Assembly: GCA_963920705.1 (NCBI GenBank)
Contig: OY987238.1
Span: 10,100,183 to 10,164,182, forward strand
DNA: 64,000 nucleotides
Origin: Odiellus spinosus
Taxonomy: Eukaryota > Arthropoda > Arachnida > Opiliones > Phalangiidae
Direction: 5' to 3'
Below are positions 32,422 to 44,900 of this stretch, in pieces. The notes below the pieces were generated by a model. It saw only the letters and a list, made by a program, of their open reading frames with translations, had not been told where the DNA came from and ran no database searches. The position numbers were made by a program, and so were the translations under genes. Every line of letters begins with the position of its first letter. The first letter of the stretch is position 1.

Positions 32422-32642
32422 ACGGCTATTCTTTTAATGTTAGGACATTTTCAGCGCTGTTGAAGGCTGAAATAATATGATTGGTCTGAATTTATATTTA
32501 TTATTACATATATTTTATCAAACTTGATAAATTAATTTAAACATCAAAAGCGTGTCTAAAAGTTCTGAAAAAATCTCGATTTACTTTTTTTGGCATGGTG
32601 ATTCAAAAGTTGTCCCATTTTTAGCTCCAAGTTTCCATTTAA
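32422..32642. repeat. family B right half
   Basis: GGCTATTCTTTTAATG, then TTAGGACATT, GAAGGCTGAAATAATATG, ATTGGTC, and the end CCCATTTTTAGCTCCAAG with TTTCCATTTAA. Left half missing. Confidence 0.75.
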
Positions 32643-33492
32643 ATATATATTAATTTATATTTAACATTAATATAAAAGTTCATATAGAATCCTTTTCACA
32701 TTTCCTTAATCCATCGAATTTATTCGGCTTTTCCTGATGGATTATCTGCCACGTAACAACGCCGTTGAATCAGGCGGTCTAATATGTTAATTAGGAGTAT
32801 TTGGATCTAATTCACCTTGAATTGGTAGCAAACGTTAAGCTATATAGAGTACATTTATATATAAATAATCAAATACAGATAGCTGGCACACTAACTTTGT
32901 ACCTGCAACCAAATTAAGGTGGTTATCAGTATTCTACGACAGGGGGAATGGTCTATGTAATGTTTGGGAGAAGTTATCGTAATAGTGAAAGCTGGCGCGA
33001 ATGGATATATAATATTAAAGGTTATTGGAATAAAGTTTAGTCGTTACAAACATCTCTCGTAGACGAGATATACATATGATATAATTCTCTTATAGCTTTA
33101 ACTGTATTGTCAAGAGAAACTGGTTCTTATAAGCCAGCTGGAGAATTTGCCACGGTATTGAGGCGCCCACACCAACCTAATGGGTTTAGCTAATAATTCA
33201 CGTAATTTCTAGGCTTTCCCGACTATTTTAGACAATAATCTTTAGTACAGGATAGGTATTTTCAGCGCTCATTAAATTGAAAAGCTTTTAAGACGCTTTC
33301 CTTATATGGCGGAGTTTGAAGGACGAATGGTCGAATACATATTTAGATTCTAAATTATATTCGCCTTGATTGTAATCATCGAAATATCGCTGAATTAATT
33401 ACGCCTTAATTTCATAGTAATAAAATTTAAAGAGAAACTAACACGATATGTGTTTAAAATTTTAAATGGATTTATCGACTCTCGTAACATCG
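32643..33492. other. non-coding interval
   Basis: AT-rich, nothing recognised. Confidence 0.45.
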
Positions 33493-33499
33493 ATAGAAT

Positions 33500-33783
33500 C
33501 AGAAGCCGATGAAACCCTCCTTTGAAGTCTACTACTCCAATGTTCCAAAAAGCGCTCCTCTCTGTATGGGTAAAATTCCCAATTTTACGAGTTAGAAGGG
33601 GTCCTACTTCATCCCCCTGTCTACGGAAAATTGGAAATTCTCTCTCGCTCGACGAACTCCCGCTCCGAAAACATCTACCGTTAGGAGGCGTACGAATCGC
33701 GCCTTTTGAGAATAACCCATACAGAGAGGGGTAGACAAGACCAGGGAGTAATAGACTTCAAAGGAGGGTTTCATCGGCTTCTG
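33500..33783. repeat. family C inverted-repeat element, copy 1 (7-bp duplication)
   Basis: Ends CAGAAGCCGATGAAACCC and the exact complement, perfect over more than 30 bp. Flanked by ATAGAAT on both sides (33493-33499 and 33784-33790). At 284 bp it is shorter than the 337-343 bp copies because part of the middle is missing. CA...TG ends with 7-bp duplications match the P superfamily (1360/Hoppel, Galileo); hAT (8 bp) and Mutator (about 9 bp) fit less well. Confidence 0.9.
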
Positions 33784-33790
33784 ATAGAAT

Positions 33791-34408
33791 CGATTTGGAC
33801 TGTTAATATATGCGCAAAAACATATTATTAATTTATTACACAATTTTTAATTATCAAAGACGCGAACTAGACTTGCTAAGTCTAAATCGATCGTGAAGAA
33901 TTTTAGACATCAACAGTTGAGTATTTTTTTAAATAAATCTGAAATCCGAGCCTAATTTCGTATTATAGACAGATCTATTTGTGATATAGGCAAATAACCT
34001 TTTTACAGGCACGCAACCATTGTAGGTTGAATTATAGTAGAAACGGGTAATCTAATTAAGCCCTGTATTATGCATCCTCGGTACTACAAAATATGTCTTT
34101 CAGATTAGTCTGATAACTTAGCCAATGTCAGTTAGTGAATATTATGAAAACAATTTCTACAATTATTGGGATAACTAAAATTTCAGGAAATTGTTATATT
34201 ATTAAAAATAATAGGAATCAATGATATTTAGTTACAAGAGAACTCAAATCTATCTAGAAACCACCTCATTAACACCGCAATAAATTAATGCCCACCAAAA
34301 TTAAACTTTACAAAATATCATCAAATATTTGTTGTTAACATTCCAATCATATCTCATCACAAACATTCCATTTATTTACCACTTTCCCTAAGAATTTATT
34401 ATATTTAA
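33791..34408. other. non-coding AT-rich interval
   Basis: Nothing recognised. Confidence 0.45.
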
Positions 34409-34415
34409 ATATAAC

Positions 34416-34842
34416 CACAAGTAAATCATCCTTCAAGTTTAAAAGACAACATACTGCGATTTTCTCAGTCCACGGTTTCACCCTAAGTATTCCGAAATTT
34501 GTACAGGCCCAGTATATTCTTTCTAAAGTAAATTAGACTCGAAATCGCGACGGCCGGGCGCGACACGCTCCTTCGTTTCGCGAGAAAGAGGGGAAAGTTG
34601 TTTTCCGTCGATACATTTTCACCCCCATAAACGTCTAGAGAGTTCTGGGCGATATTAGCATCGCCTACTTAGTTCCAATCTCAACCGCTAGAGAGAGAAA
34701 TGTCGAATTCAGTATCTCGACCGTTTAGGGTTTTTGGATTTTTTCCCTCTCTCCTCGACGAAAGTTCTGACGACAAAACTTTCAGAACCACATACCAATC
34801 CCAACATGCCATGTTGTAAACTTGAAGCACGATTTACCTGTG
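34416..34842. repeat. family D inverted-repeat element, complete, 7-bp duplication
   Basis: 427 bp with ends CACAAGTAAATCATCC and, inverted, CACAGGTAAATCGTGC, followed on both sides by TTCAAGTTTA. Flanked by ATATAAC (34409-34415 and 34843-34849). The middle is GC-richer, with CGCGAGAAAGAGG and TCTCAACCGCTAGAGAG. It lies in the orientation opposite to the copies at 47961 and 58434. No coding capacity is recognised. Confidence 0.85.
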
Positions 34843-34849
34843 ATATAAC

Positions 34850-36110
34850 GTATATAATTTTAAATCTCGTAATTTCACTGCAAGCTAGGAGTAGTATTAT
34901 GTATACAGGAATTGAAACAGCTGTTGATTTATCGGACTGCTTTATACCATTCCTTTCATTGTCATTTCCTTCTCCCGTAGTGTGTGTATATATATCTATA
35001 CAACAATTGGGGATGATCCCCCTGGTCTCCCCATCGCCGCTTCATATATATACTCAGTTCGTGTGTGATTGAGCTAAGCTTTCGTGTTTGCGAGGTCGTG
35101 TAGGGCGTTTATTCGGAGACATTTAGGTGATATATTTTCCCTCGGAGCTCGTAACACGTTTTCTTTGTACATATATTCGCGTGACCGTGATATTCGAGAA
35201 ACCTTTACGAATCTACTTTTATTCCATATGGATTTAACATTGCGTATTACTACGCCCCAGTTTTCTCCGTACTTTTTAAAACGTCGCGAACGAAAGTATA
35301 GATATTTGTAGGGGAGATTTTACCGCGCTTTATTACATGAACTGGCTGCACCATGAAATGAGAGGTTCAATGCGAGCGAGGCGAGGAAGAGCTTAAAGAT
35401 TAAGTATACTCTTGTTCAAAAATAGTTCGCGTTGAAGCGAAACTTGAGTCGGATTGATACTTAATGTTAAAACTCGTACAGAGACGAAAGTAGTTGATGC
35501 TAACGATTGTATCGTAACCTTAACTAGTTTTCGTGTCCCGTTTGGCTTATATATATACCCTTCTCCGTTTAGGACCCTGTCAGATCCATCATTTTTCGAA
35601 ATTCCACTCGATTCCCATCATTCACCTGTCTCCTCTGCTCCTGAACCTCTCATCTTACTCTATTCGGCTCAACGGAATTTTCTATAGTTTTTAAAGAAGT
35701 GGCGTTTAAAGTGAGGCTCTAAAGTATTTTTCACGAGTTTTAAATATATCGAAAATCATAAGAATTATCGGCAATCAGAAGAATTATCAGAAATCAAAAG
35801 ACATATTAGAAATCCGATGCATTAATTATTTTTCGACCTTTCTTTCTTTGGGCCGCGACTTAGAAAGTTTCGTAAACCAGAAATCAGGAGTACCTTTTTT
35901 AGAAAGTGGCTAACCCTTCAATTACAACGTGTTAATTATATTCACCTCTAAAGCGCGCGAATTATGAAAAGGCTGTGACTGGCCATCCTCCAAAATGTTT
36001 TAAAAACTCCCTAGGAAAAAGATTTGATAAACTTTTCAAGGCTCATATATTAAAAAAGAGTTGTTCGATCATTTAAGTATCTTTTTTAAAGATCTGAGTT
36101 TGTTAATCAA
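34850..36110. other. non-coding interval, many short plus-strand frames
   Basis: Frames of 70-110 codons at 34734-35072, 35084-35311 and 35454-35687 have no recognised domains. The region contains family E motif at 35208-35290 (ATCTACTTTTATTCC, GGATTTAACATTGCG). Confidence 0.45.
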
Positions 36111-36113
36111 GGT

Positions 36114-36323
36114 ATGGCCACTTCCAAGTTTATCATCATCTTTTCTTTTCTTATCAGTCTCTTCTTTCCTTCTCTCTCTCTCTCCGAGGCTCTCTTAACT
36201 GAAGATTCTTATCCGTTGCTCGCGCGAAAACTCCCATTTACTCCGAAATGTCTCGCCCGGTTGTATTCGAGTCTAATATCTTTTGTTCGAAGCTACTTAA
36301 AACGTCGAGCACGTTTCTTCTAG
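36114..36323 (+). CDS. doubtful 69-codon frame with signal-peptide-like start
   Basis: The frame begins MATSKFIIIFSFLISLFF, then PSLSLSEA, which looks like a secretory signal with a plausible cut after SLS. The tail is basic (SYLKRRARFF). The ATG has G at -3 and +4. The hydrophobic run is encoded by T/C-rich low-complexity DNA, which yields such residues by chance. Part of the frame overlaps a piece resembling the repeat at 35260-35295 (CTTAAAACGTCGAGCACG). I see no TATA box, intron or polyadenylation signal that I can tie to it. It is more likely spurious than real. Confidence 0.15.
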   Translation: MATSKFIIIFSFLISLFFPSLSLSEALLTEDSYPLLARKLPFTPKCLARLYSSLISFVRSYLKRRARFF

Positions 36324-36744
36324 CTTTCCTCTTTTCTTTCCTGACAGCTTATCCACCCATATCGGTTCTTTTTTTTTTTACTCAATATATATCCGATTCC
36401 AGAAACGATACCCTCCAGCTAGCGAGACTAAAAACTTTCTCGTTATCCAGTAGTACACGCACTTCTTGTGTCTTTATATTTCGGAAGTTTCGTAAACTAT
36501 TTACAGACGATAAGAACAAAACGAGTTTCAGAATTACATAGAGGCCAACTTTATAAATGATATTGATCTAAAATTACGTACCATCTCGCGGAATTACTTC
36601 CGTGTCGTTGTAATCTTAGCAATTACCGTTACGTTACGGTGGTCCTTTTATGATTTAACCCTAAAATGAAATTGCTTTATTTTAAAGGTTAGGTTACACG
36701 CGATTGATGGGTTATTAAATGCCTGAATTCCTGTATAAATTGCC

Positions 36745-36985
36745 TTAATTAGAGCTCGGAATTAGTATATTTTTTATTAATTGGATCTACTAAATTCTAA
36801 TGTATATTATCTGTTTGATTAAAAATATACTATTTTTCATTCGAATTAACTTATTCGAAGATAAAGTAAAAAACATAATACGTTTTTATCCAAAAATGGC
36901 CTTATATTAGAATATTATCCGCGTTATACGTTCGGATAAAAAAATTCAAAATTTATTTTCCTGAAAAATAATGAATAAAAACGCT
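36745..36985 (+). repeat. family F repeat, forward copy
   Basis: About 240 bp that match 54485-54720 in reverse orientation. Shared blocks include TTATCCGCGTTATACGTTCG, ACTTATTCGAAGATAAAG and ATCCAAAAATGGCCTTAT. I judge it old but clearly homologous; type unknown. Confidence 0.75.
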
Positions 36986-37995
36986 TATCTTCGTGTAAAC
37001 CTTATACATTTAACAATTATACAAATATACAAATTTCATTTTTTAGTTACAAGCAATTTTTCCGAAAATAAAATATACGAATAACAGAAGATAATGGATA
37101 TCCGATTCCCAGCTCTAGCCTTAATTGAAACTAGTGTTTTGACCAAGGGAAAAATTTGAATATTCATAATAGATGGTGAGGCATATACAATAAAAATTAG
37201 CATATAGATTGGTCGATTAAAAAAATTAAGCCTTAAAAATTAATTTTAAATTAAATTTCATAAGCCTTGAAATTATTCATGATGGTGTACTTAATTTTCC
37301 AATTTTGATAATCGAAAAATTCCCACTGTGAAGCTTTATTTTTTTTAGAACTGTTTAATTATGCTTCTTAATTATTCCCTTGCGCGTGCCTTAATTAGAC
37401 ATTTTTCCGAGTTAATTAAAAATTTCCGAAAGAGGGCGCGATGTGGGCGAACTTTATATTAAGATCGACCTCTATTCTCATCACGTTTTGATGACTTTTC
37501 CAAAAAAAATTGTGAATTTTTGTCAAAAGACAGATAAAATATATATATACACAAGAGTTTCTTTGTACACATACATATTGATGAATCTTGATGTCATACG
37601 CGATGGGAGGTCCCCCTGTATAATATTTAGAATCTCTACAAACCCCAAATTAAGAAGAGGCACCCTTTTTTAATATTAACCACTCACGAAGATACAAAGA
37701 TTCGTTGATCCCTCAAGCTCTGGTTTTCTTTAAGAATCCCGACCTATTTATATTAGATGAAAGATAAATTGGAAATATATTCAGAGAATCCGAACAAATG
37801 ATTCCTATTCAAAATGCTTCCTTTAAAGAGATACTAAACTCTGATAACAAGTTATTTTTAAGGGTTTTGGAAGGTTAAAATATGCGTTAATACTTCGAGG
37901 CTAATTTTAATTAACCGCGAATTACCACGAAACCTATGTCTAGGTTTTACGCATATTTTAACAGTTCATATCGATTAATTATATTCAGAGTCTAG
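36986..37995. other. non-coding AT-rich interval
   Basis: No gene. The 37800-37870 piece (CTTTAAAGAGATACTAA and AACAAGTTATTTTTAAG) resembles 59088-59125. Confidence 0.4.
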
Positions 37996-38009
37996 TTTCC
38001 CTTTAAAAC

Positions 38010-38324
38010 GATTTTTTATCGATTCATCTACGTTTAAATAGGCCTAGTCCAGCGGTAAAAGATTTTACAAACAAACTAGAAATAAATTTAAAACTTACCC
38101 CGAAAATAGGCTTAGCTGGATTCATGGAGTTCACCTGAACTCCCCATATAAGGACTTGCCACCAATGACATTGATCGATGGCTCTTATATGGAGAATGCA
38201 GGATCTCCATGATCAATGTCATTGGTTTCTAGTCCTTATACGGGGAGGAGTTCTGATATCTCCATGAATCCAGCTAAGCCTATTTTGATTGTAAGTTTTA
38301 AAATTATTTCTAGTTTAATATTCG

Positions 38325-38362
<38 letters not shown>

Positions 38363-38427
38363 GTTGAATTAGGCATTATATATTAGGAATCGATAAAAAA
38401 TGTCTGGTTGTAGGTTGCGTTCTCTCT
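38010..38427. repeat. family A element with long poly(T), left tip altered
   Basis: It has both subterminal blocks, AGGCTTAGCTGGATTCATGG, and a three-part interior hairpin like that at 28952. It ends TTGCGTTCTCTCT at TTAA (38428-38431). A 29-base T run (38331-38359) has expanded in the right arm. The left tip is replaced by GTTTCCCTTTAA, which looks like a family B end. Confidence 0.8.
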
Positions 38428-38431
38428 TTAA

Positions 38432-38915
38432 AGGGATACCACGAACAAAAATGAAATATGTCCTTTGAATCTCGGTACTGCCTATGCGAAATTCCAACTC
38501 GTCAGTTACTACCTAAATTAACACTCCTCTAGCTGTCTTTAGGAGTAAATGTATCCTCCTCTTTCGAAACATATTTTGGAAATATTTCGTGACGCAGTGA
38601 CGCGCCATGCTTTTCGGGCGAACGCCGTTCTGATACGAAGATCCCATCCATTAAGGCGCCTTCTGACAGGGGGATAGAAAATTTCGATGACCTTCTCTCA
38701 TCCCGAGAGTGACCGGAAAAAGAGACTCCTTTCAATCGGAGCGGATGAGTCATGACGGAGTCAAGACTCAAGAGTGAACCCCTTATTTAGCTCAGACTGC
38801 CAGAATTAGTAGAAATATTTCGCCTTATAAGGCCACCACTATTAAAGAGTTTGTTACGTTACGTACAACAAAGTCTGGTCATTTAAGGGTTAAATTATAG
38901 TGTGGCAATTTTGAA
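38432..38915. other. non-coding interval
   Basis: An 80-codon minus frame at 38529-38771 has no recognised domain. Confidence 0.4.
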
Positions 38916-38919
38916 AAAT

Positions 38920-39385
38920 AGTTATTATTCAAGGTCAAAGTATTTGAAAGTTAGCCTCAAGTTCAGTTCAGGCCGTTAGGAAATGTAGTAAAATTACACT
39001 CGAAAATTAAGGCATAGAAATGTTACCTTCAAATATCAGTTCATAGAAATATTAGACTCTTCGAGCTAAGAATAAATTAATTATACTTCAAGGTTGATAA
39101 AAAGTAGACTCAAGGTTCAATAAATAAAGAAATTAGTTCCAAAAGTCAGGAAATAATGAACCTCAATGATCACGCAGGAACAACTTAGGAAAAAATGAAA
39201 TTAACTTTAAAGGTCAGGAAAAAATCAAGAAATCGTAAAATTTTGCTTTAGAGGCTCGAAAAAATTTGGAAATCGAAAAATTTAAATTCAAATCTGCAGT
39301 AATAATTCAGAAAATGATAAAATTGGATTCAAGGGTCAGAAATACTTCAGAAAATATTAAAAATAGCTTCAAGATTAGGGGAATG
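38920..39385. repeat. degenerate minisatellite, roughly 40-bp spacing
   Basis: Loose repeats of TTCAAGGGTCAGAAAT and TAAAGGTCAGGAAAAAAT type elements. Strongly eroded. Confidence 0.5.
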
Positions 39386-39964
39386 GAAAATTTGCGTTTT
39401 AATTTAGTTGGTGGAAATTCCAAAAACGAGTGGTGTAATAAACTCTTTAAATATTGGCGTCGAGCGACGGTTCCAAAGACTAGCGACAGAACCAAAATAG
39501 GGGGTTCTATCGGCGTGGTGACGGTCGAAAGCTATTCATCAAAGGAAGGTCGCTGGTGCAGAATAAACAAGGAGATTGTCTGTTGGCTTGACACTAATTA
39601 AAAGAAGAGAGACTAACGCCCCTTGGCCGCGACCCCTCAACCCAACTTATATACTCTCTATCGTCAATATTTGAACAAAACTAGCCAAACCTGAAGGGTG
39701 TTAATACACAATATTAAATCTCGTAGGAATAAAAGTAGTCTTGGTAAACGTCCCTCGAGCCAACACCGCGCCCGGAGATTCACTCCCTCGTTGGCGTTCA
39801 AACTTAGCGTCACTCATTTAGTCTCTGGGAAGCCTTAGGGTTTTCGAGTTTATTCCTTGAGATGTTATTGGAAAGCTTATTTTAGTGGGATGCCTTCACT
39901 TATTTGGTTATGTAAAGTTCTTAAAATCAAAACAACAGCTCTTTCCTTTCAGATAAGTGTCAAT
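39386..39964. other. non-coding interval
   Basis: Contains a family E motif on the minus strand (39700-39755). No gene. Confidence 0.4.
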
Positions 39965-40400
39965 TAATTAATAAGTCTTTTTCGAATACCTAGAAACTTA
40001 AAAATGTCAAAAATATGTTGGTAATATTTTACGATAGATGACGTAGTTTATTTCTGGAACGTAATTAAAGATAATTTTCATATGAAATGAAGGACATTCT
40101 GGATTAAGTACTTTTACAAAAAGGACCGCGCGAAAGCGACCTTATCACGTGCCAGAACGCGCAGTCTCTACAAAAGCCACGCGACTATAGTGATGACGTA
40201 TAATTTCGGGAATTTTCGTTTTAAAAATTTCGATAATGGTGATTATAAAATACGTGTTTTTACGATCGCGGTAATTTTTCGTATGACATTTATTGAATCG
40301 TTTTTTAACGATCTTTCCGAAAATGCTACTCAAATTCCATTTGAAATTCATGAAAATCCATTACAGCCTCTCTTTAAGAGTTTCCATAAATTATGATTAA
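39965..40400. repeat. family J, longest copy
   Basis: It shares blocks with 7660-7900, 10590-10750, and in reverse with 21490-21610 and 45060-45150: AATTAAAGATAATTTTCATA, GATTAAGTACTTTTAC, ATCGTTTTTTAACGATC, AAAATGCTACTCAAATT. Ends and class unknown. Confidence 0.4.
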
Positions 40401-41212
40401 GCTGCCTTGGTTATCTTGTTTTATCGTTCATTCCGTAAAATAGTTGGAGCGCGAAAAAAAACACAACCGAGTCAACTCGGCGCTGGCTTGATTGCGACTT
40501 TTTCTCTATAGTCTAACGCATCTAGAGCTTCTTTTATTCAAGGCGCGCGCCGCTGCTTAAACTAACAAACCAACCAAATCAAGCGTGTATATGATTTTTT
40601 TCGCTTATATATTATAATATCCAATATAGACACCAAGGCCTAGGTTTGTAATAATCTTCTTCCAACCATACAATTTAAATCAATTTCAGTTTACAACGAA
40701 TTCCAAACCATAGCCTCTGTTTTATCTCTTAGATGATATAAGAGTCGTGGAGCTTTAATAACTTTGCGCGTGTTAAAAACTCTGTCTGCAATCATGGTTC
40801 CCTTTTTATTTCCCTAGTTTTTTTTCATCTTTAACTTTTTTTTCCACCCTCATCTGTAAACAAAAATGAATGATAGTCCTTGTTTCAAGAAGAGAGCCCG
40901 ATATCTGCCCTATTTCCGTGTAAAAACTATGGGAAAAAAATGCAGTTCGGACGAGTAAGGCTTATTTTATCTCATGCAGACTCCGAGAGTCATATGGGGA
41001 TTCGATTCTCCAAATATACACAAATTTTTCTTCGAAGGCACGCAGTTTTTTGCTTTTAATCAAATTCTTTACAACGTACGTTATTTGAAAGGTTATTGAA
41101 CCTTCTTCTTTATAATATTTAAACATTTAATCGACTTTTTAAATCACAAAGTTTAAACGAATGATTAAGGCTTTCAACAAGTAATATTTGTTGGCTTTTG
41201 ATAGTTATAAAC
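40401..41212. other. non-coding interval
   Basis: No gene recognised. Confidence 0.45.
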
Positions 41213-41219
41213 AAAGAAC

Positions 41220-41562
41220 CAGAAGCCGATGAAACCCTCCTTTGAAGTCTACTACTCTAATGTTCCATATAGCGCTCCTCTCTGTATGGGTAAAATTCCC
41301 AGTTTTACGAAATCGGAGGGGTCCTACTTCATACCCCCCTGTCTACGGAAAATTGGAAATTCTCTCTCTCCACAAACGACGACGTTTTTTTGGCGAACTC
41401 CAAAGCTGCTAGAGATATTCGCTCGACGAACTCCCACTCCGAAAATATCTACCGTTAGGAGACGTAACGTACGAATCGCGCTTTTCGAAACTAACCCATA
41501 CAGAGAGGGGTAGACAAGACCCGGGAGTAATAGACTTCAAAGGAGGGTTTCATCGGCTTCTG
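41220..41562. repeat. family C inverted-repeat element, copy 2
   Basis: 343 bp, CAGAAG...CTTCTG ends, flanked by AAAGAAC (41213-41219 and 41563-41569). It carries a few small insertions relative to the 337-bp copies. It abuts a family B element on its right. Confidence 0.9.
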
Positions 41563-41571
41563 AAAGAACTG

Positions 41572-41900
41572 AAAATGGAACTTTTTTGAAGTTATTTTCA
41601 GAATAGGTACCATCTATTACGAGTTGAAATTATTGTAAAAACTACTTATTTCTTTTAAAGTACAGATATAAAATTGGGCCAATCATATTACTTCAGCCTT
41701 CAACAGCGCTTGTAATGTTCTAAAATTAACGCCTAAGGTCTTGGCCATCAAAAGCCGGCATATTCTATTAATGATATAACATTACAAGCGTTGTTGAAGT
41801 TTTACCAAATTAATTGAAACACCAAAAACGTGTCTAAAAGTTTGGTGACTCCAAAAATAAATTAAAAAACTTATATTTTTAGCTCCAAGTTTCCCTTTAA
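41572..41900. repeat. family B inverted-repeat element
   Basis: It starts within the left end (GAAAATGGAAC) and runs through CCAATCATATTACTTCAGCC, AAGCCGGCATATTC and ACATTACAAGCG. The right end is TTTTAGCTCCAAG then TTTCCCTTTAA. Confidence 0.78.
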
Positions 41901-44900
41901 TCTAAAAATAGGCCTAATTGTCCCTAATAGCTTAGAAAGTCGGAATTTTAATATCCGCTATGGTATAGATAAATTCTAGCTTGCTTGTGGATTTGTTGTC
42001 ATGAAAATTTCATCAGAAACCTTTTAAAGTTTTACCTATAGGCTTAGAGAAAATCTCATTGGTATCGACTTTTTTTTTTCGTTTCTATCCGAAATGAAGA
42101 TGAATCTTCCGCCTACATATACAAGCTTTTTTTGTTGTTGCGAGCTCTATCTTTTATTCGCTAGGGATGGAAAAAGGCTTATAACATCCCAGAGAATCGC
42201 ATTTGGAGCGCGGCTGTCCACAAATGTGTTTGTTCCTAATGGGTTTTGGTCAAGTACCCAAACGTGGTCCGGAATTAGTAAAAGCTTTATCTATATCCTT
42301 TTTCTCGCGTTTTTTTTGCTAGTGATGTTAGAGTTAAAGTCTATTCTAAGGATATATATGGATTAGACTGTTCTTTTTAAAGCATTAAAAACTATCTATG
42401 GTATCCAAGATTCGAAGAAATTAAACTTATATAAGTCTGATACCAGTTGAATCACCTCTAGTTCCACCTTAATACAACCTCTTATCTTTAAAACGATCAC
42501 TTATATCCCAAAGTAGGCGTATTAATGATCGTTTTCAAAATTACTAAAAATCCGTGATGTAATTTTATCGATTTTTATCAATTTTTTCGATCAATTTTTT
42601 AATTTCTCGTGAATTCGTTCGTTGAATAAATGAACGTAATTACACTTTCATTTCGAAAATATATCCTTCATCGTAGGCGTAATTGCGACCAACGTCACGT
42701 TTCCCAGTCAGTTATTCGATCTGTTCTTGGCAATCAATATCAAGAACGAATAAAGAAAAAATAATAAAGACGATGAGATTAAATTTCCAAAAAAGATTTA
42801 TGTCGCAAAAAAGCCTACGTGTAATGAAATCAGTATTTGTTTTCAGCGCCCACTAAGCTATGTTCTCTAATATCTCATTGGTTCGTTTTTACGAGCTTTG
42901 ATTTAGTAGGAGAAATTTATATCGGCTACTAGGAATTATTATCGTAGTTAATTTATCAAGCTTCTAAAATCTCAAGGGAGCTAGGGGATGATTTTCCAAT
43001 TTGAATTAATTTTTTTTCCAAGGGTGCAACTGACTATAACCAAAAGCTCATAGGTAAAAGTGGTGATTTCATATACGCGCTTCGATTGTTGCGAGTGGGG
43101 CTGGGTGGTAGAAATATGGCGGGAATTGAAATTTTCTCACTTAACCTCTCTGAGAGAGAGAGAATACGACATTATGGGTCGATAAGGTCACAGGATCACC
43201 GAGGATGAACTGTCTCCGTGTGGGGAAAACGCTGAGATCATACTCTTACTGATGCGTATCTTACATACTTGCATGCTTGGGCTTAGATAAGTTTTAAGTC
43301 ATATATTTTCTTCTATAAATAACATTTCGACACCTAGCACCCTAAATCTGTCTTAAGCCTAGGCGACCGCGCTTACTTCACGAGTCGCGACAAATAGAAA
43401 CATATGCTGACAGTGACCAAGGCTTAGCGAAAAGTAACTACATTGAGACAAACAATGCGTTATATTCTTTATTATTTAATAACTACTTTTTCATTCTTCT
43501 GCGAGCTTATCTGTAGGAAGGTCAACAATACAGATAAGTTAGTAAGACCCCTATTAAGCAACTAAACCATTAGGGAGATAGTTACTCTGTCGTTCTTGTA
43601 CAACCTTAAATTTAATTGACTTCGGCCTTCAAAGCAGTTATTAATTTTCAGCATAAAGAAATCCGAAGCGGATTATTACATAATGATAAAGGTTATATAG
43701 AATTTAAGTAGTGTTGCAAACTGAGAATGTATATAGATGCAACCTTTCGTTGCACGCAAAAATAAAGCTGCTCCTACACTTGCCACGAAAAAAAAAATAA
43801 GAGAATCGTGTGTAAAAGAACAAAAAAATAATTGGGTATTTTAAAATGAAACTTTTTTTCGCGACCATTTGGAAAAAGTAAGAATAATTGGCTTAGTCTT
43901 TTTTTAAGGCTAGGACTGGGAAAACGCGAACGGTGTCTCATTTCTTCTTCTCGTAATTGTGGTAATATAGAAAACGCGACCCAACTTATCCCATGGCAGT
44001 CATTAGAGAATAGTTTCGGAATTACCAAGTTGCCAAAGTACGTTCCCATTTGGGACCACCTTGTTCACGAAAAAGTCATTTTCTCACGCAATGAGGTACA
44101 TGTTACATTGTTACAGTACTTATATAATTTATGGGTAAATGTATTCATTAACCCAGTGGAAATTGAAATGTATGTCTATGCGAATGAAACATTAAAACTA
44201 CCAAAATATAGTCATTGATCTAATAGAACTTGCAAGCCTTTATTTACGAAAGATCCCCATAATATTAGGGGTGATATTCATAAAAATATCTAGCCAATGC
44301 TTAAAAGTTAGTACTCAAAAAATTCCAACCCTTTTTATTCATTTTACTAAATTTTCTAAATTTTCTTTAGAAAAGGCGTAATTAGTTCGTTTAATCAGAT
44401 TTAATAAACCTCGATTAAATCTGATTAAACCTCAGTTAAATCGGATTAAACCGCCTAATTAAGTTTCGTTTGAAGAGGGTATAAGGGTGTTAAAAATTAG
44501 TTTCAATAAATTAGGTGGTGAATGTATCTCTTTTAGCCCAATAAACTTTCCAAATTAACTCCAAAACTTCATTAAAATTCCAAACTTCCACACAATGTAG
44601 GTTTTGGCTATATGCTGGTAATATAACCCATTAGTTAGTAAGAAATTAATTATTAATATAACATTAATATCCACATTATAATAAACACAACACAACAACT
44701 TCGGATCGCGCCTTTAGGCTTAACTCTTTGTATTATAACGTTTATCAAGAGCTTGTTTTCTAGTTACATAAAGGGTTATACATACTGAATTAACTACGTC
44801 GTCAGTATTTCGAATTAAGGCGACACCTTTTTCGAGAATTTGTATTGTTATTGCTTGGATTGAAACAAGTAATTGGCCTACTCCTATTCTCACTTCACTG

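Noticed and set aside
33492-33791. 9-bp duplication (Mutator-like) for family C.
   Set aside because: GATAGAATC appears doubled at copy 1 by chance extension; across four copies only 7 bp are consistently duplicated and the termini then become symmetric CAG...CTG.
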